The notes beneath the pieces were generated by a model. That model searched no databases. It saw nothing but the letters and a program-made list of their open reading frames with translations, and was not told where the DNA came from. The translations under genes and the position numbers were made by a program. Below, one piece after another: positions 36,441 to 48,042 of a DNA stretch of 64,000 bases (position 1 is the stretch's first letter; every line of letters begins with the position of its first letter). This DNA is from Atherix ibis (Eukaryota; Arthropoda; Insecta; Diptera; Athericidae): the NCBI GenBank assembly GCA_958298945.1, contig OY282606.1, forward strand, positions 28,555,740 to 28,619,739, read 5' to 3'.

Positions 36441-36503
36441 TCGAATCTACGTTAGATCGTTATATAACGAAATATAACAATCCAACGTAGATTCGACAGA
36501 TGG
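36438..36503. repeat. Imperfect palindrome at the LTR/gag junction
   Basis: The left arm CCATCGAATCTACGTTAGAT (36439 on) and the reverse complement of 36473-36503 (CGAATCTACGTTGGAT core) match with a 4-base indel and two substitutions. The LTR inner end is thus present twice head to head, where a primer-binding site would be expected. Confidence 0.7.
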
Positions 36504-36638
36504 GGTAAAAGACAAAAATAAATGCTATACAAATTATGCAGCGTCTACTCCAACCGCTCTGGTAGTACCGGCTACGACTCAACTAAAACTAAAACTCCTT
36601 TTCGTGAGCATCCCTCGTATTCATACTGCAATATTACA
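36472..36638 (-). repeat. 5' LTR of the gypsy-type element (about 167 bp)
   Basis: On the element strand it begins TGTAATATTGCAG and ends GGATTGTTATA. The partial copy at 34447 ends GGATCGTAACA, closer to the canonical CA terminus. Promoter elements could not be assigned. Confidence 0.6.
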
Positions 36639-37849
36639 AAAAAACATACAAATATAAAAACGAAATGTCTAAAAAATAATTCCATTTGATATTTAATTAA
36701 TATATCCTAATGTTAAACAATTATTTTTCTATATAAAGTTGCCCATTAATGAAAGGATATAACTTCCTAAATTATAAGAATAATAAAATTTTAATATACA
36801 TATAATGAACATACTTAGTTCTAAAAGAATCCCTGCTTTTATACTATAGATTATATATACAAACAATGCTACAGTAATATTTTCAAATTAATTTTGTAGA
36901 AATTCTGTTTATAATTATAATTGTTTTATATGGTACTGTCCTCAGGGGATTATGTATTAACAACAAAACATTTATCATCTTATAAATTGAACAGATTATT
37001 TGTTTGTAATTTATAAATTATGTTTCTTGTATCTTCAATAGGTTTATTTATTTTCCAAGATAACTTTAACACAAATTAAACAGCAAACTAAGAAGTCAAG
37101 TTTATAATAAATTTAATCTTTTATAAACCCAAAGAAAATGTTCAACTTTAATTCAATTGAAGAAATAAATAGAAGAGAATATGGTATAACCAAAGGCAAT
37201 TATATGTAACTTCTTTGAATTAGATTATTTTGCGAAATTAAATTTATTATGATTAAATATAAAAATAGTTTCTATCAGGAAATACACGAGTTAATCAAAA
37301 ATATTATTCTATTATGTCGAAAATATCCTTACTCAAATGTACAATTCATCTTCGTTATGTTTTACTAAAAAAATGTGAAATTTTTATGCTCCTTTAAAAA
37401 AGCACATGTTATTTTAAATAATCGATCAGCTTAATCATATTTAAAAATAATCTAAAAAAAATAGAATTTCATTCACTTTAAATAATAAATTAATAATATT
37501 CAAATTGAGAAAAGCTATATTGTTTCGAAAAAATTCTATAAATTTATCGATTTCATTTAATTAAATACTTTATTTCAAATATTAAAAATCAATAACATTT
37601 AAATTATTATGTATATTTTGTATATAGAAATATATTAACTTTTATTAATATTCAATTTTATAGTAAACATTTGCTCTCATTTCACTAAATTACCTCAAGA
37701 TCCTGACACTATAAAGTTGTCCCTACCACATGTCTTACGAACCTTAGAAACATACATGCTTACATTTTTTCTTTAACATAGCAAGAAGTAACGACTTATA
37801 CTACTTCCAAATAGTAGGGGCACACTTGAAGATACTTCAGCCTAGCGTT
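36639..37849. other. AT-rich spacer, no gene seen
   Basis: Strongly AT-rich, without motifs. Confidence 0.6.
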
Positions 37850-38900
37850 TAATTTGTCTTCTGGACATGGCAGGAAAAATCCTGGACAGATTAGAGAAAT
37901 ACACCAAAACGGAGAGGGGGCTTTTTTGAAAGCCAATACAGCTTCAGAAGGACATGTTCAGCTTAGGATTACTTCAAGGCGTAGAAAGTGGAGAAGAGGT
38001 AGAATAACGTTCTTCACCGTCATAACTTTTGACGTGAAGAACGCCTTTAATTCGGTGAGACGGTATTTTGATCTTGGAGGCTCTGGGCTCAACACGTATT
38101 CCAGAAAACATCACCATAATAAAAGTAGGTTTCATAAGAGGTATAAATTAGTCATAGTGGTTCAAACAGGGCTCGGTCGTAGTTCCTCTATTCTAGAATG
38201 CAAATAATGATAGAATTCTCCCAGAAAATGTGAGAATCGTCACACTCATCGTTAATTTTGCTATAATCGCAGTGGCCGATTGCTGCTGGTAGATCACAGT
38301 ACTTCTGTCCTTCGGCTTGCTGGCCATAAAACAGAGTAGGAAGTGGAGAGAAAGAGTTATCATACCAATTGACAAACATAAGCTGACCTCGGTACCATCG
38401 CAGAGGTGGCTGGTGGTAATGATGAGCGCGAGGCTCCAGTTTCAGGACCAGCTATTATGCATAAGGTAACGATGGCTTTGTTGCGCCTTATGCCCTGTCG
38501 GCGGACTCCACCAATTTAGACGGATGCCCTTAGTCGAGTAACCTATAATATATACGTAAATTTATCTTAGTGTATCGTAGAAGCGCATTGAAGGTAGCTT
38601 GCATATTCCGCATGGTGTTATATAAGGCCGTGTCCGCTCTGACCGGAATAACACCGATCGAAATCCTGGTGGACGATCAGCAGCGACCGTGGCTGTTTCC
38701 TGGCATAAAAATACCATATTCTGGATAAGAAAATAACCGAATACACCGTTCGTAAGACGGGATGGTGAAGATCGAGTAACATAGAACACGTCGTCTTTAA
38801 GTGCAGATGTTCCAGAGCGAGGGAAAGGATGCTGCAGAAGTGTTATGGTGAGAAATATGGTCAGAAAGAGTATTTTTCGAAGATGGAAATCAAGTTACTC
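37850..38900 (+). pseudogene. R1-like non-LTR reverse transcriptase remnant
   Basis: Begins LLDMAGKILDRLEKYTKTER, then a TVITFDVKNAFNSV segment near 38020 (RT motif A, Asp present). The middle is mangled. Further on LRRSALKVACIFRMVLYKAV with SALTGITPIEIL near 38580-38670 matches the post-RT region of R1-type elements, and EHVVFKCRCSRARERMLQK near 38790-38840 matches the C-terminal zinc-finger/CPxx region. The 87-residue open frame at 38829-39092 starts within this last part. Many stops mean it is dead. Confidence 0.7.
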
Positions 38901-39092
38901 TTACTGTTCCTAATTGAAATTTTTGAACGCTTAAATGGGGCATTTGGAGATATGCTTTCAACAGAAGAGACTGTACCACAAATAGCCAACGAAACAATGA
39001 TATTACAAAAAGTTTTATTCCTTCATCTAGAATACTCTGAACATCCTCTCAATAGATTCATAAGCACAGATAAAGTTCAAATTATAAAATAA

Positions 39093-41130
39093 TAAAATTA
39101 CCACACAGATTTAAAGAGAAACTTTTAAATGAATATCAGGAATGTATTATAGTACAAGAAAAGTTAATAGCAATAGAAAATATACTCAAAAACTTTGGTC
39201 TAATTTATTTACTATAACTATATTATTTTAGAACTATAATCTCAGTATTTCGAAGATAAAAGAAATTTAAAAAAATAAAAAATATTGTAGATATCCATTT
39301 TTATATTGCAAACGATTGATATGACAACCAAAAGTCAAAAATTATCTACTAATTTCAATAGAAAATCGAATCTGAAAGTATGAGTAACTAAAGAGGAACT
39401 TTTGTAATTTTACACTGTATAAATTTAAGAAGAATTTAAAGAAAAAAAAATTCGCATAAACTTTCTACTACAATATAATATGGCTAATGTTTTAAAAAAA
39501 GTTTAAACTTTCAACCACAAAATACTGAGAATATTTTATAACATAGAATTTGCCAGCATAGACAAATTTTGAAAACTTTTGAAATTACCATTTCCTAGGT
39601 ACTTAAATGCTTAAGCAATAAAAACAAATATGATAAAGCTCAAACTAAATAATCGTCTAGGAAAGCTTACCAGTGAAAACGAAGAATGCATCCTTTGATA
39701 TTCGCAATTAATCGATCGATTATAGACCACATTAAAGTAATTGAGCATCAATGGGTAAGGAAACTTTATCGAAATTGTTCGTTAAATAATTAAAGTTTTA
39801 ACCGCATTTTCTATTTTCTTGTAAAATTATTATTAAAAAAGTTAATCACAAATATGTACCTTAGTTTTAAGTTTTTATTCATTTTTTTTTCAATTAATAT
39901 ACTGTCGATTTAAAATTAATTAAAATATTTGCTGTAATATTTAATTCAAATAACATAAGCTATTTATTAAAAAAAGGAAAAGTATATCGAATTATTCTCC
40001 AATTCATAATTATTGGTAGATAAACAAACATGTCAGGATAGCTATAAAATTTACATTAATAACAAATTGATATTAATTTTAATTGATATAGAAGCACATA
40101 ATTTAAATGTTATAAAATAATGAATAGATGTAATTTTATAAATCTATTAAATATTTAACATAAAATTTATCGTAGCCACAAAATTAATAATATTGAAATA
40201 AATTTTCATTCAGATTTCAGTTGAATCACCAAGTAATTGGTAAATAGTGCAATTTTTTACATGTCGATCAATAGATAAACTCTAATAGTAAAATTTCCGC
40301 ACTTCATCATTTTGCAATAATAATTGAAATTCCCTAAGGGATGATGTTTTCCATTTGGTATCACCCTTCGTTCGTACTTGCAAGTGTTGGTATATTACCC
40401 AACATTTCTACCGCAATGGTAAAATGCTATACGAAAATCTGTAGTCTTTCAACTAAAGCAGCTGAAAACAATTCTAACTGAACTGAATCCTTAAAGAGGA
40501 ATATTTATTATGTAGAACAATCTGTGCAGGTCTGTGTAAGTGTGTGTCTTATGGAATATAAATTGTCTACTATTTCAGTGGCTCAAGATAGTCAATGTGC
40601 CCTATTTGCACGATAAGTTTAAGTCGTCGAGGCCAAAATTATTTACAAATTCTGGAAATAGATTTATACCAGTAGACTGGATTCAGGGCAGGCAATTTTT
40701 TTCTTTCTTCCCCCATCAGTTGACTTTCGGAACTTTAAATGAGCTAAGGGATGTCTGCGGTTTTGGGTAAATTTTTGATAAATTTCAAAATCTCATTTTA
40801 CAACCATTTAAATATGCTATAATAGAAGATAAATTTATTTTGTTTTTTTTTTTTTTTCGGTAATAAGATTACCAAATATAATCCTTTTTCGATTATTTAA
40901 TGTTTATTTTTTTTATTGTATGTATTTTTTTTTTTGAGGTTATTTCTATGAAAATTTTTAGTGAAATCAGGACATTTATCGATAACTCAAAGGCATCTCG
41001 GTTACGTTACTAACTGGATTCGAACTCAAGATGTACTAGATAAAGTTGTCGTAGTGTCGATAAATACAATTTAAATAATAAATAAATAATTTTTTTCAAC
41101 ATTTTTTTTTATAATCTTTTTTTTAAATTA
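39093..41130. other. AT-rich spacer, no gene seen
   Basis: A 76-residue frame at 40540-40770 in a slightly less AT-rich patch is unrecognised. Nothing else is visible. Confidence 0.5.
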
Positions 41131-42407
41131 TTGGGTTGCCCGGGAAGTAATTTCGTTTTTTTTTAATAAAAATAAAAGACGATTTTCTTTTAGAGAATTA
41201 ATATTTTATTCAATTAAATATTGTCCAGTTTGATCCAATACCCTTTGCCATCTTTCTGCTAATAGCAAGATTCCACGTTCATAAGATTTTTGTTCTTTGC
41301 TGGGAAGAAAACTGATCCAAGTGATTTTTGACCTCCTAATTTGAATAAAACGTCTTACCGTCTGAAAAATTTTGTAGAGACCGGAGCAAATGATAATCGG
41401 AAGGTGTTAGGTCTGGCAAGTATGGTGGGTATAGCAGTATACCCCATTCAAGTTCTAAAAGCTTTTGCCCAGTGGTCAAACTTGTATGTGGTTTCCCATT
41501 ATCCTGTTGGAATACTATCCCTTTCCTATCGACCAATTTTGGCCTTTTTTCTTTAAGTGAATCATTCAATTTGTCCAACTAATGACAGTATAATTCAGAA
41601 TTGATTGTTGCATTGCTCGCTAGAGGCTCAAAATAAACGATTCCTTTGAAATCCCCGCAAACAGATTGCATAACCGTTTTTTGATGAATATTGGTTTTTG
41701 AAGTGTTTTCATCCGGTTCATCTTTTCTACTCTAGGATCTTTTGCGCTTAATATTGTTGTAGACAACCCATTTCTCGTCTCCAGTGATGATACGATTCAA
41801 AAATGAATCATTTTCTTGGTGTTTGAGAAGCAAATCACAAACCTCAATGCGACGGCACAAATTTTTTCCGTAAGAAGATCAGAAACCCAAATGTTGAGCT
41901 TTGAGATGAAACCTATCTGTTTCAAATAATCATGAACATTCGAATTTGATAAATTTAATCTCTCAGCGATCTCACGAGTTGTTATTCGCCGGTTTGCATC
42001 CATTAATTTCTTTATTGTGTCTTCATCAGCTTCAACTGGCCTTCCAGAACGTGGTGCATTTTCGAGATCAAAATTGCCGAATCGAAATTTTGCAAATCAG
42101 TTTTGGCACTTAACACATCTTTTCCATACACATCGGATAATTTTTTTCTTGCTTGAACAGCATTTTTATTTTTTCTATAGTAAAAAAGTAAAATATGCCG
42201 AAAATGCTGTTTTTCACTTTCCATATTTAAAAGGGTATCAACCAAAAACTACTATGCAGAATCAATCGAATTTTCTCCCAAGCAAGCCTTGCTATATCAG
42301 CTGTCAAAATACGTATGATTAGGCGGCTTCAGAGTGAAGTTGGTTGTGAAAAAATACAAATAAATCCTCTGTTGGGAAACAACAAAACTACTTTCCGGAC
42401 AACCCAA
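41131..42407 (-). mobile_element. Mariner element D (irritans-type, 1277 bp), both ends intact
   Basis: The left end TTGGGTTGCCCGGGAAGTAA and the right end (inward TTGGGTTGTCCGGAAAGTAG) form terminal inverted repeats flanked by TA (41129-41130 and 42408-42409). It is full length for the family. Confidence 0.9.
41206..42224 (-). pseudogene. Irritans-type mariner transposase, element D, frameshifted
   Basis: ATG at 42224 gives MESEKQHFRHILLFYYRKNK, matching the Hsmar2-like N-terminus. The frame shifts near 42110. MDANRRITTREIAERLNLSN (second HTH) continues in another frame, followed by a DEKW first-Asp region near 41775, then a clean frame 41336-41578 with FQQDNGKPHTSLT (second Asp) and PDLTPSDYHLL (third Asp, 34 residues on). 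The tail YERGILLLAERWQRVLDQTG ends at the stop 41206-41208. At least three shifts or stops. The catalytic residues are all still visible. Confidence 0.85.
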
Positions 42408-42684
42408 TATTTATTCCGCATAAGCCTTAAAATTTTATGTTAAGCTACGCGAATCCACTAGTTATGTTTACGAAAAGTAACAACAAGCCTAGAATAATAT
42501 TGCTTACGGAAAACATAAATTTTTTTGCTAACTTAAAGAATTTTTTGAGGGCCTACAAGAAGTGGAAAACAACCCTCACTCAAAGGGACCTTCAAAAAGG
42601 TGATGAAAATGAATGAGTAAAGGCCCGATGACAAAAATTGCACATCGACAATAATATGAACCTCTCCTCTACACATCAAGAAGA

Positions 42685-43397
42685 CAGTTCCTCATAAATG
42701 AAGGAGTAACGAAGTACATGGTGGCAGCGTCGGCGTCAAAGACAAAATCAATTAGCGATAGTCACATACAAATAGGTGACTATAGCTTTGAAAGAGTTTC
42801 AGTGTGGGCGAAATCGCTAGAGTTAACAACATACCGCAAGACAATGTCATCAGTCCAGCGGCTCGCAGCGATCAGAGTGGAATCAGCATACCGAACGGTA
42901 TCACATGATGCGGTCAACGTCGTGGCATCATGCCAACCCATCGACATCCTGACAGGAGAGCGGGAACGTCAACATCGTGGGAAAAAGGAAGAGCGGCGAA
43001 AGGTCCTCTGCAAAAAGGAGAGACCCGAGAGTTTTCACCTCTGGCAAGAGAGATGGGACAGCTCGACGAAGGGCCGGTGGACTCATCGGCTGATCCCAGA
43101 TGTCATCAAATGGGTCACTCGCCCGCACGGGTAAGTCGGGTATTATATCACCCAACTCTTGACTGGGCATAGATGCTTTCGGGCATACTTGTTCTTCCAA
43201 TGCCCCTTCTACGAGGAGTGCTCTTCCAATGCCCCTTCTACGAGGAGACACGGGCAGAACTGGAGAGAAATCTGGACCATTCCATCAGCCCAGAGGACAT
43301 AGTGGAGTGCATATTGCAGAGCCAAACGGCTTGGAACAGAGTTGCAGAGTACGCGGAATCCATCATCAAGGATCTTCGCACCACGTACGAGGAATAG
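42685..43397 (+). pseudogene. Chimeric LINE ORF2 C-terminal fragment
   Basis: An open frame to 43134 starts with FLINEGVTKYMVAAS and IGDYSFERV, typical of the post-FADD region of RTE-type reverse transcriptases. It continues without a break into VWAKSLELTTYRKTMSSVQR and LAAIRVESAYRTVSHDAVNV, the post-RT region of R1-type elements, then WQERWDSSTKGRWTHRLIPD. Around 43135-43190 the frame shifts and the zinc-finger segment is lost. A second frame (43173-43397) holds QCPFYEETRAELERNL and runs to the stop at 43395-43397. A 29-bp tandem duplication spans 43193-43250. The join between the two LINE types lies near 42795. Confidence 0.65.
43193..43250. repeat. 29-bp tandem duplication inside the R1-like fragment
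   Basis: TCTTCCAATGCCCCTTCTAC followed by GAGGAG occurs twice, 29 bp apart (43193 and 43222). Confidence 0.9.
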
Positions 43398-43630
43398 GCC
43401 GCGAGACGTCATAACATCGGGACAGCAGTAGCTTCAAATAAGAACGCCCCGGTGAAGTAGTATTTACAAAGAGTGCCGCCGGAGAACCATCGTTCCGGGA
43501 GCAAGATTAGAGGTGCAGGTTAGGTTTTAGTGAGGTAAAATACCACATAACTCGTCTGGCAGGTAGAAGGTCCTCCAGGCGAGTACCTTTGGAAGGTTTC
43601 CCCCTGCACCTCATTAATCTAAACAAAAAC

Positions 43631-44451
43631 AAAAAGCTTTGAAAGAGTTAAATAATTCTTCTATTTAAGGTCAAAATGATAATTCTTCAAAAAATTTTGG
43701 ACCCCCTACAAAAAATCTCATTTAATAATGAGATTCTGGAGCGTTAGTGGAACAGTAGCTGTATTTATGGCCGAAGAATACGCGGTAGAGCCTGCTTTCA
43801 GTGCAGCAACAACTTCAGTCAGGATGATAACAAGCTTGCTGGGATGGTCTAGATTTTTTTGATTCAGCAGACCTAGACCGGACTCCCGATTAATGATGAT
43901 GAACATGCATATATGAAAATAAAATAAAATTATTGCAAAAAAATATTAGACTCACTATTTTAATGCCACACATCGTATTTTATCATAAAGAATATCCATT
44001 ATTTATTTTTTTTAAATTGCTGTTATATTAAATAACATTTCTACACTTTTTGCATAAATATATGAACCAGAAAAATAAATTTTTTCATATATTTTCATCA
44101 CAAAACTAAGCTATAATGTAAATAAAATTTTAAAAAATAATTACTATATTAATTAATTGATAGAATAACTGATGAAAACTTAACTATTAGCATAAATTAT
44201 AAATATTTAATGCTTATGCAATTGTTCATATTATTCTTCAGTTAAGTTAATTCTGAAAATAATTTGTGGCAATATTTAATAGCTTAGATAAAATTAATGA
44301 AGATTATGAAATGTAAATTAGCATAAAGCATAAAAGAATATTTTAAGTAGCAGAGTAAAAATTTTGGATTTAAGAAGCTAAAAAGTTGTACTACACAATT
44401 TCGTAATAATGTTATTCCTTCAACTTTAAATGACTGTATTCATGATGGTGG
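43631..44451. other. Spacer, no gene recognised
   Basis: A 62-residue minus frame at 43718-43906 lies in a less AT-rich patch. I do not recognise it. Confidence 0.4.
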
Positions 44452-44970
44452 TTGCAAAGGTTTTTTTTTGTTAAAAGTTTTGTATTATGTAAAACGTTAC
44501 AACACTATTTTCACAATCTACAAGTGAACGAACTGAATAATAAATTGTTACCAAAGCCCAGAGTGGGGAACTGGCTGAAAATTGAAATTGTCGCCAAACA
44601 AACATCGCCAAAATTGCCTAATCTCTTCATTCTATTTTGGGCCGTACTGAAAACGAAAATCTATTCAAACTTTATCCTTAAAATATACAGAAAACCATAT
44701 TGCCTATCAGACAAAGCAGACCTTCTTGTCTACTTATTCAAATTAGGAGTTCAGGTTGGGGGCAGAATTACGGTCGACTTTTATAAATTTTCTCCACCAG
44801 TGATTCTAATTTCATCCGAAACTCTTACTAAAAGCAATGAAAAAATAACCCAAGTACTAAAATTTTTTTGCACAGAAGATTCGCTCATTAGTGCAATTTT
44901 TATAAAAGTACAACGCAGTAAATTTTTTGTAAATTTTTTTATAACTTACCTGTCTGGAGCATTTTCATAA
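44452..44970 (+). CDS. Unrecognised 172-residue open frame
   Basis: The longest frame in the window that I cannot tie to a transposon. It runs ATG to TAA through AT-rich DNA, with a more balanced stretch between about 44530 and 44870. The product is basic and hydrophobic-rich (NLFILFWAVLKTKIYSNFIL, DLLVYLFKLGVQVGGRITVD). There is no clear signal peptide, no zinc-binding pattern and no repeat. No promoter, splice sites or flanking terminal repeats could be identified. It may be an old retroelement piece, an exon, or chance, since frames this long are uncommon but not impossible in such sequence. No function is proposed. Confidence 0.25.
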   Translation: MQRFFFVKSFVLCKTLQHYFHNLQVNELNNKLLPKPRVGNWLKIEIVAKQTSPKLPNLFILFWAVLKTKIYSNFILKIYRKPYCLSDKADLLVYLFKLGVQVGGRITVDFYKFSPPVILISSETLTKSNEKITQVLKFFCTEDSLISAIFIKVQRSKFFVNFFITYLSGAFS

Positions 44971-46182
44971 AACTATATTATCAGAATAGTAAATAAAAAC
45001 GATTTGGTTTTTTGTTTGTCAGTAAAATATTTTCAAGACAACATTTATGTTATTTTTTATGAATCATTTTTCGTCTAAAATAGAACATTTATGTTATTTT
45101 TTATGAATCATTTAAAAACTAAAATAGAATGAATTTTTTTTAAGCCGATAAAATTTACATGAAAACAAATATATAAGTTAAATTTAAAAATTAAACCCAA
45201 AAATTATATACAAATAAATCTATAAAAAAAAAACTCACATCATAATTATTTTTATTAAAATAAAAATAAAAATTTCAATTTTCCCTTCGGATATATATAA
45301 ATAAATTGACATTTATGCATTTCATTGGAATTCTTCAGAAAGCATATTACGAATTATATTAGAATTACAATGGAAGAAGAAAATTTCCTAATTTGTATTA
45401 TTAACACATAAATAAATAACTAAAATTCTCTATGAATCAAAGGAAAAATACTCTTGTTATAGGATGTTGTCAGTCTATTTCAGGGCCAGTACAAGTGAAT
45501 ATATCCACGCAATCTTTGTCAGACAACGGTGACAAAACCTTAAAACATGGCAGTATTAACCACAACTATAGTCATGGAAGTTCGATATTCTCTACAGAAT
45601 CAATAAATTTTTCACGGTTTCACGGTTGCTAGTCAAAAGATAAAGGAAACATTTCATTAATAACTTGAATGAGCACCTTCAGGTGAGTCCCAGATATGCG
45701 CACACTCATACCTATATGGATTCGACAATTTGATATTCTTCTCAAACTAAGCCCCCCTCTTCCCTTCCCCATCTTCCAATCACATTGGGCCGGGACTGTC
45801 AAAATAGATCGTTTGATCCGTAAATTTTCTAGTTGCATGAGCGATTGATTTGCAGCACGCTTCGAAAACGTATAGAGCTATTAATAAAATCCAAAGAGTT
45901 CTCTAGACAATAAATCTGAATTTCGGTATCGTATTCTACACTCCCAAAAAGTCTTATCAGTTTTATTTTGAATTTATTGACAAATTTCCAAAAATACTTT
46001 TATACCACTAATACCATCGATAATTATAAAATTTATTAGAGTATCTTATTCAATATTGTTAGATTATAACTGATAATTATATTATATTATATAATAAATA
46101 ACTAAATTCATTTGTAACTCATGAAGATGTAAATAGAAAATATCGTAATCTTTTTATCACAGAAAGTTTTATTAATTTTTTT
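44971..46182. other. AT-rich spacer, no gene recognised
   Basis: 45430-45860 is less AT-rich, with frames at 45432-45632 (plus) and 45629-45838 (minus) that I do not recognise. It could be an old repeat. Confidence 0.4.
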
Positions 46183-46194
46183 ATATACAATTTA
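46183..46194. repeat. 12-bp target-site duplication, left copy
   Basis: ATATACAATTTA, repeated exactly at 48043-48054. It flanks the LINE insertion. Confidence 0.9.
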
Positions 46195-48042
46195 TGACAA
46201 GAGGAACTACTTCAACGAAATAGCGAGCGAAGCAGAAGCCGCTGCACACCGGAGCGATATCCGCAGTGTCTATGCATCAATTCGCAAACTATCCGGAAAA
46301 ATAACACCCTCACTGCCACCACTTAAGGACAAAGACGGTCAAACTCTCTCCACGGATGAAGAACAACTCGACCGCTGGAAGGAATTCTTCTCAGAATCCC
46401 TTCCAATAGCTCCAGAATTCCATCCTCCTCCTACAGTGATGCGCAGAAACCCACGAAGATCCATCCCAACAACACCGCCTACGATTACGGAGATCACAAC
46501 AGCAATCAACAAGCTTAAGTACAGCAAAGCACCCGGACCTGACAACCTGGCCCCAGAAGTTCTGAAGTTTGATCCACCACTCCTGGCCTCGCTGTTGCAT
46601 CCTATAATCGCAAAAGCCTGGACACAATGCTATTTCTCGGACAGCTGGAAAGAAGGAGTAATTATCACCATCCCGAAGAAAGGTGACCTTGGTGATTGCA
46701 AAAACTGGAGGGAAATCACTCTGCTGAACACCATCCAGAAACTAATCGCATCAATCATCCTGACTCGCATCACTCCAACAGTGGAAAGTGCCCTCCGCAA
46801 CGATCAGTCTGGCTTTAGACCAAACCGCTCCTGTATTGATCACATCAACAGCCTAAGAATGATCATTGAACAGTCGAACGAATGGAACAGCCCGTTCTAT
46901 CTTCTTTTCGTTGACTTCAAAAGAGCCTTCAACATAATTTCTCGCGACGCCATCTGGAGTGCTCTGGATGAACTAGGCATCCCGCAGGCCATCATCGATC
47001 TCATCCGAGAACTATACCGCGAGGCCCCGTGTAGAGTGCGTTTCAAAGGACAAAACAGCGATACATTCAACATCTCGAGAGGAGTCAGGCAGGGTTGCGT
47101 AATCTCGCCTATCCTCTTCATAATCGCCCTAAACCTAGCCCTTCAACGCACTTACAACACAGCCAGCAACGGTATCCAGTGGACACTGCGTGAGAAGCTC
47201 TACGACCTGGACTGCGCCGACGACATATGCCTCATGTCCCACACCTTCAACGGCATTCAGGAGAAACTGAATGCACTGGCCTTCAACGCCGAAGAAGTTG
47301 GGATGAGAATCAACATCAAGAAGACCAAATTGATGCGTATCGGCGCCACCTGCGAGAGACCCTTGATGCTAAACGGTACCCAAGTTGAAGATGTCGAAAA
47401 GTTCTGTTACCTTGGCAGCATTCTCAGCAAGGATGGTGGAACTGAAATAGACATCCAAACGCGCATCAACAAGGCGCGACAAGCGTACACCACACTTGGG
47501 AACGTGTGGCGTTCCAATCACCTCTCCATAGCACTCAAACTTCGAATATTCAACTCAAACGTCAAGCCAGTCCTACTGTACGGCTGCGAAACATGGAAAG
47601 TAACAGACAGCACGACTCGTAAGCCTCAGGCATTTGTGAACAGATGCTTAAGGCGTATAAGCAAGATCTTCTGGCCGAACTGGATAACGAACGATGAGCT
47701 GCTTCTTCTTACGAAGCAAATACCCCTGCTAGATAACATCAAACGCAGGAAATGGAGTTGGATTGGCCACACCTTGCGCAAACCACCTACGGACAAAGCA
47801 AGGATGGCAATAGATTGGAACCCACAGGGCAATCGCAGCAGAGGACGTCCAAGGACCACTTGGAGAAGATCAGTCGAGCGCGAACACCAACAAACTGACA
47901 AATCATGGTCGGGAATAAAAAGGCTAGCTCAAGACAGAAGCAGATGGAGAGAATTCGCAGAGTCTCTAGTGCCGCTATATGCTCCATAGGAGTGACTGTG
48001 TTCTTAGAAACGAAAACCTGTCAAATAAAAAAAAATAAAAAA
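46195..48042 (+). mobile_element. 5'-truncated non-LTR retrotransposon (LINE), 1848 bp
   Basis: Bounded by the 12-bp duplication, starting in the middle of the reverse transcriptase ORF and ending in an A-rich tail (TCAAATAAAAAAAAATAAAA) after about 50 bp of 3' untranslated sequence. This is the classic product of target-primed reverse transcription with 5' truncation. Its higher GC content contrasts sharply with the surroundings and fits a fairly young insertion. Confidence 0.92.
46196..47989 (+). CDS. Partial LINE ORF2: reverse transcriptase, 598 codons, 5'-truncated
   Basis: Open from the element's first codon to TAG at 47987-47989. The first ATG is at 46436, but the frame clearly starts upstream (DKRNYFNEIASEAEAAAHRS). 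Landmarks: KAPGPDNLAPEVLK, then ITIPKKGDLGDCKNWREITL (fingers); FRPNRSCIDHI; motif A LLFVDFKRAFN with Asp near residue 239; motif B GVRQGCVISPILF; motif C LDCADDICLMS near residue 340, where the usual F of FADD is C but both Asp are kept; then a C-terminal region with LLYGCETW, NRCLRRISKIFWPNW and KRRKWSWIGHTLRKPP. The endonuclease domain is missing by truncation. It resembles RTE-type elements, though clade assignment needs a tree. The product would be inactive for new insertions without the endonuclease. Confidence 0.9.
   Translation, partial: DKRNYFNEIASEAEAAAHRSDIRSVYASIRKLSGKITPSLPPLKDKDGQTLSTDEEQLDRWKEFFSESLPIAPEFHPPPTVMRRNPRRSIPTTPPTITEITTAINKLKYSKAPGPDNLAPEVLKFDPPLLASLLHPIIAKAWTQCYFSDSWKEGVIITIPKKGDLGDCKNWREITLLNTIQKLIASIILTRITPTVESALRNDQSGFRPNRSCIDHINSLRMIIEQSNEWNSPFYLLFVDFKRAFNIISRDAIWSALDELGIPQAIIDLIRELYREAPCRVRFKGQNSDTFNISRGVRQGCVISPILFIIALNLALQRTYNTASNGIQWTLREKLYDLDCADDICLMSHTFNGIQEKLNALAFNAEEVGMRINIKKTKLMRIGATCERPLMLNGTQVEDVEKFCYLGSILSKDGGTEIDIQTRINKARQAYTTLGNVWRSNHLSIALKLRIFNSNVKPVLLYGCETWKVTDSTTRKPQAFVNRCLRRISKIFWPNWITNDELLLLTKQIPLLDNIKRRKWSWIGHTLRKPPTDKARMAIDWNPQGNRSRGRPRTTWRRSVEREHQQTDKSWSGIKRLAQDRSRWREFAESLVPLYAP

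Larger units (their letters stand above)
34447..36638 (-). mobile_element. Gypsy-type (Ty3) LTR element, internally deleted
   Basis: Flanked by direct repeats. The right copy (36472-36638, the 5' LTR for this orientation) shares AAAAGACAAAAATAAATGCT and neighbouring sequence with a truncated left copy (34447 to about 34523). Reading leftward, the interior holds gag, zinc knuckle, protease and the integrase zinc-binding domain. The interval between protease and integrase is only about 250 bp, so reverse transcriptase and RNase H are deleted. No target duplication could be fixed. Confidence 0.8.
42560..43630 (+). mobile_element. R1-like LINE 3' fragment fused to RTE-like sequence
   Basis: Carries a C-terminal R1-type ORF2 piece followed by a GC-richer 3' untranslated region ending in CACCTCATTAATCTAAACAA plus an A-rich tail near 43630. 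The 5' end is not a clean R1 boundary, because the first part reads like a different retroelement (see the coding entry). No target duplication was found. Confidence 0.65.

Noticed and set aside
46436..47989. Starting the LINE protein at the first ATG
   Set aside because: The same frame is open and family-like for 80 codons upstream, to the edge of the target-site duplication. The real start was lost by 5' truncation.
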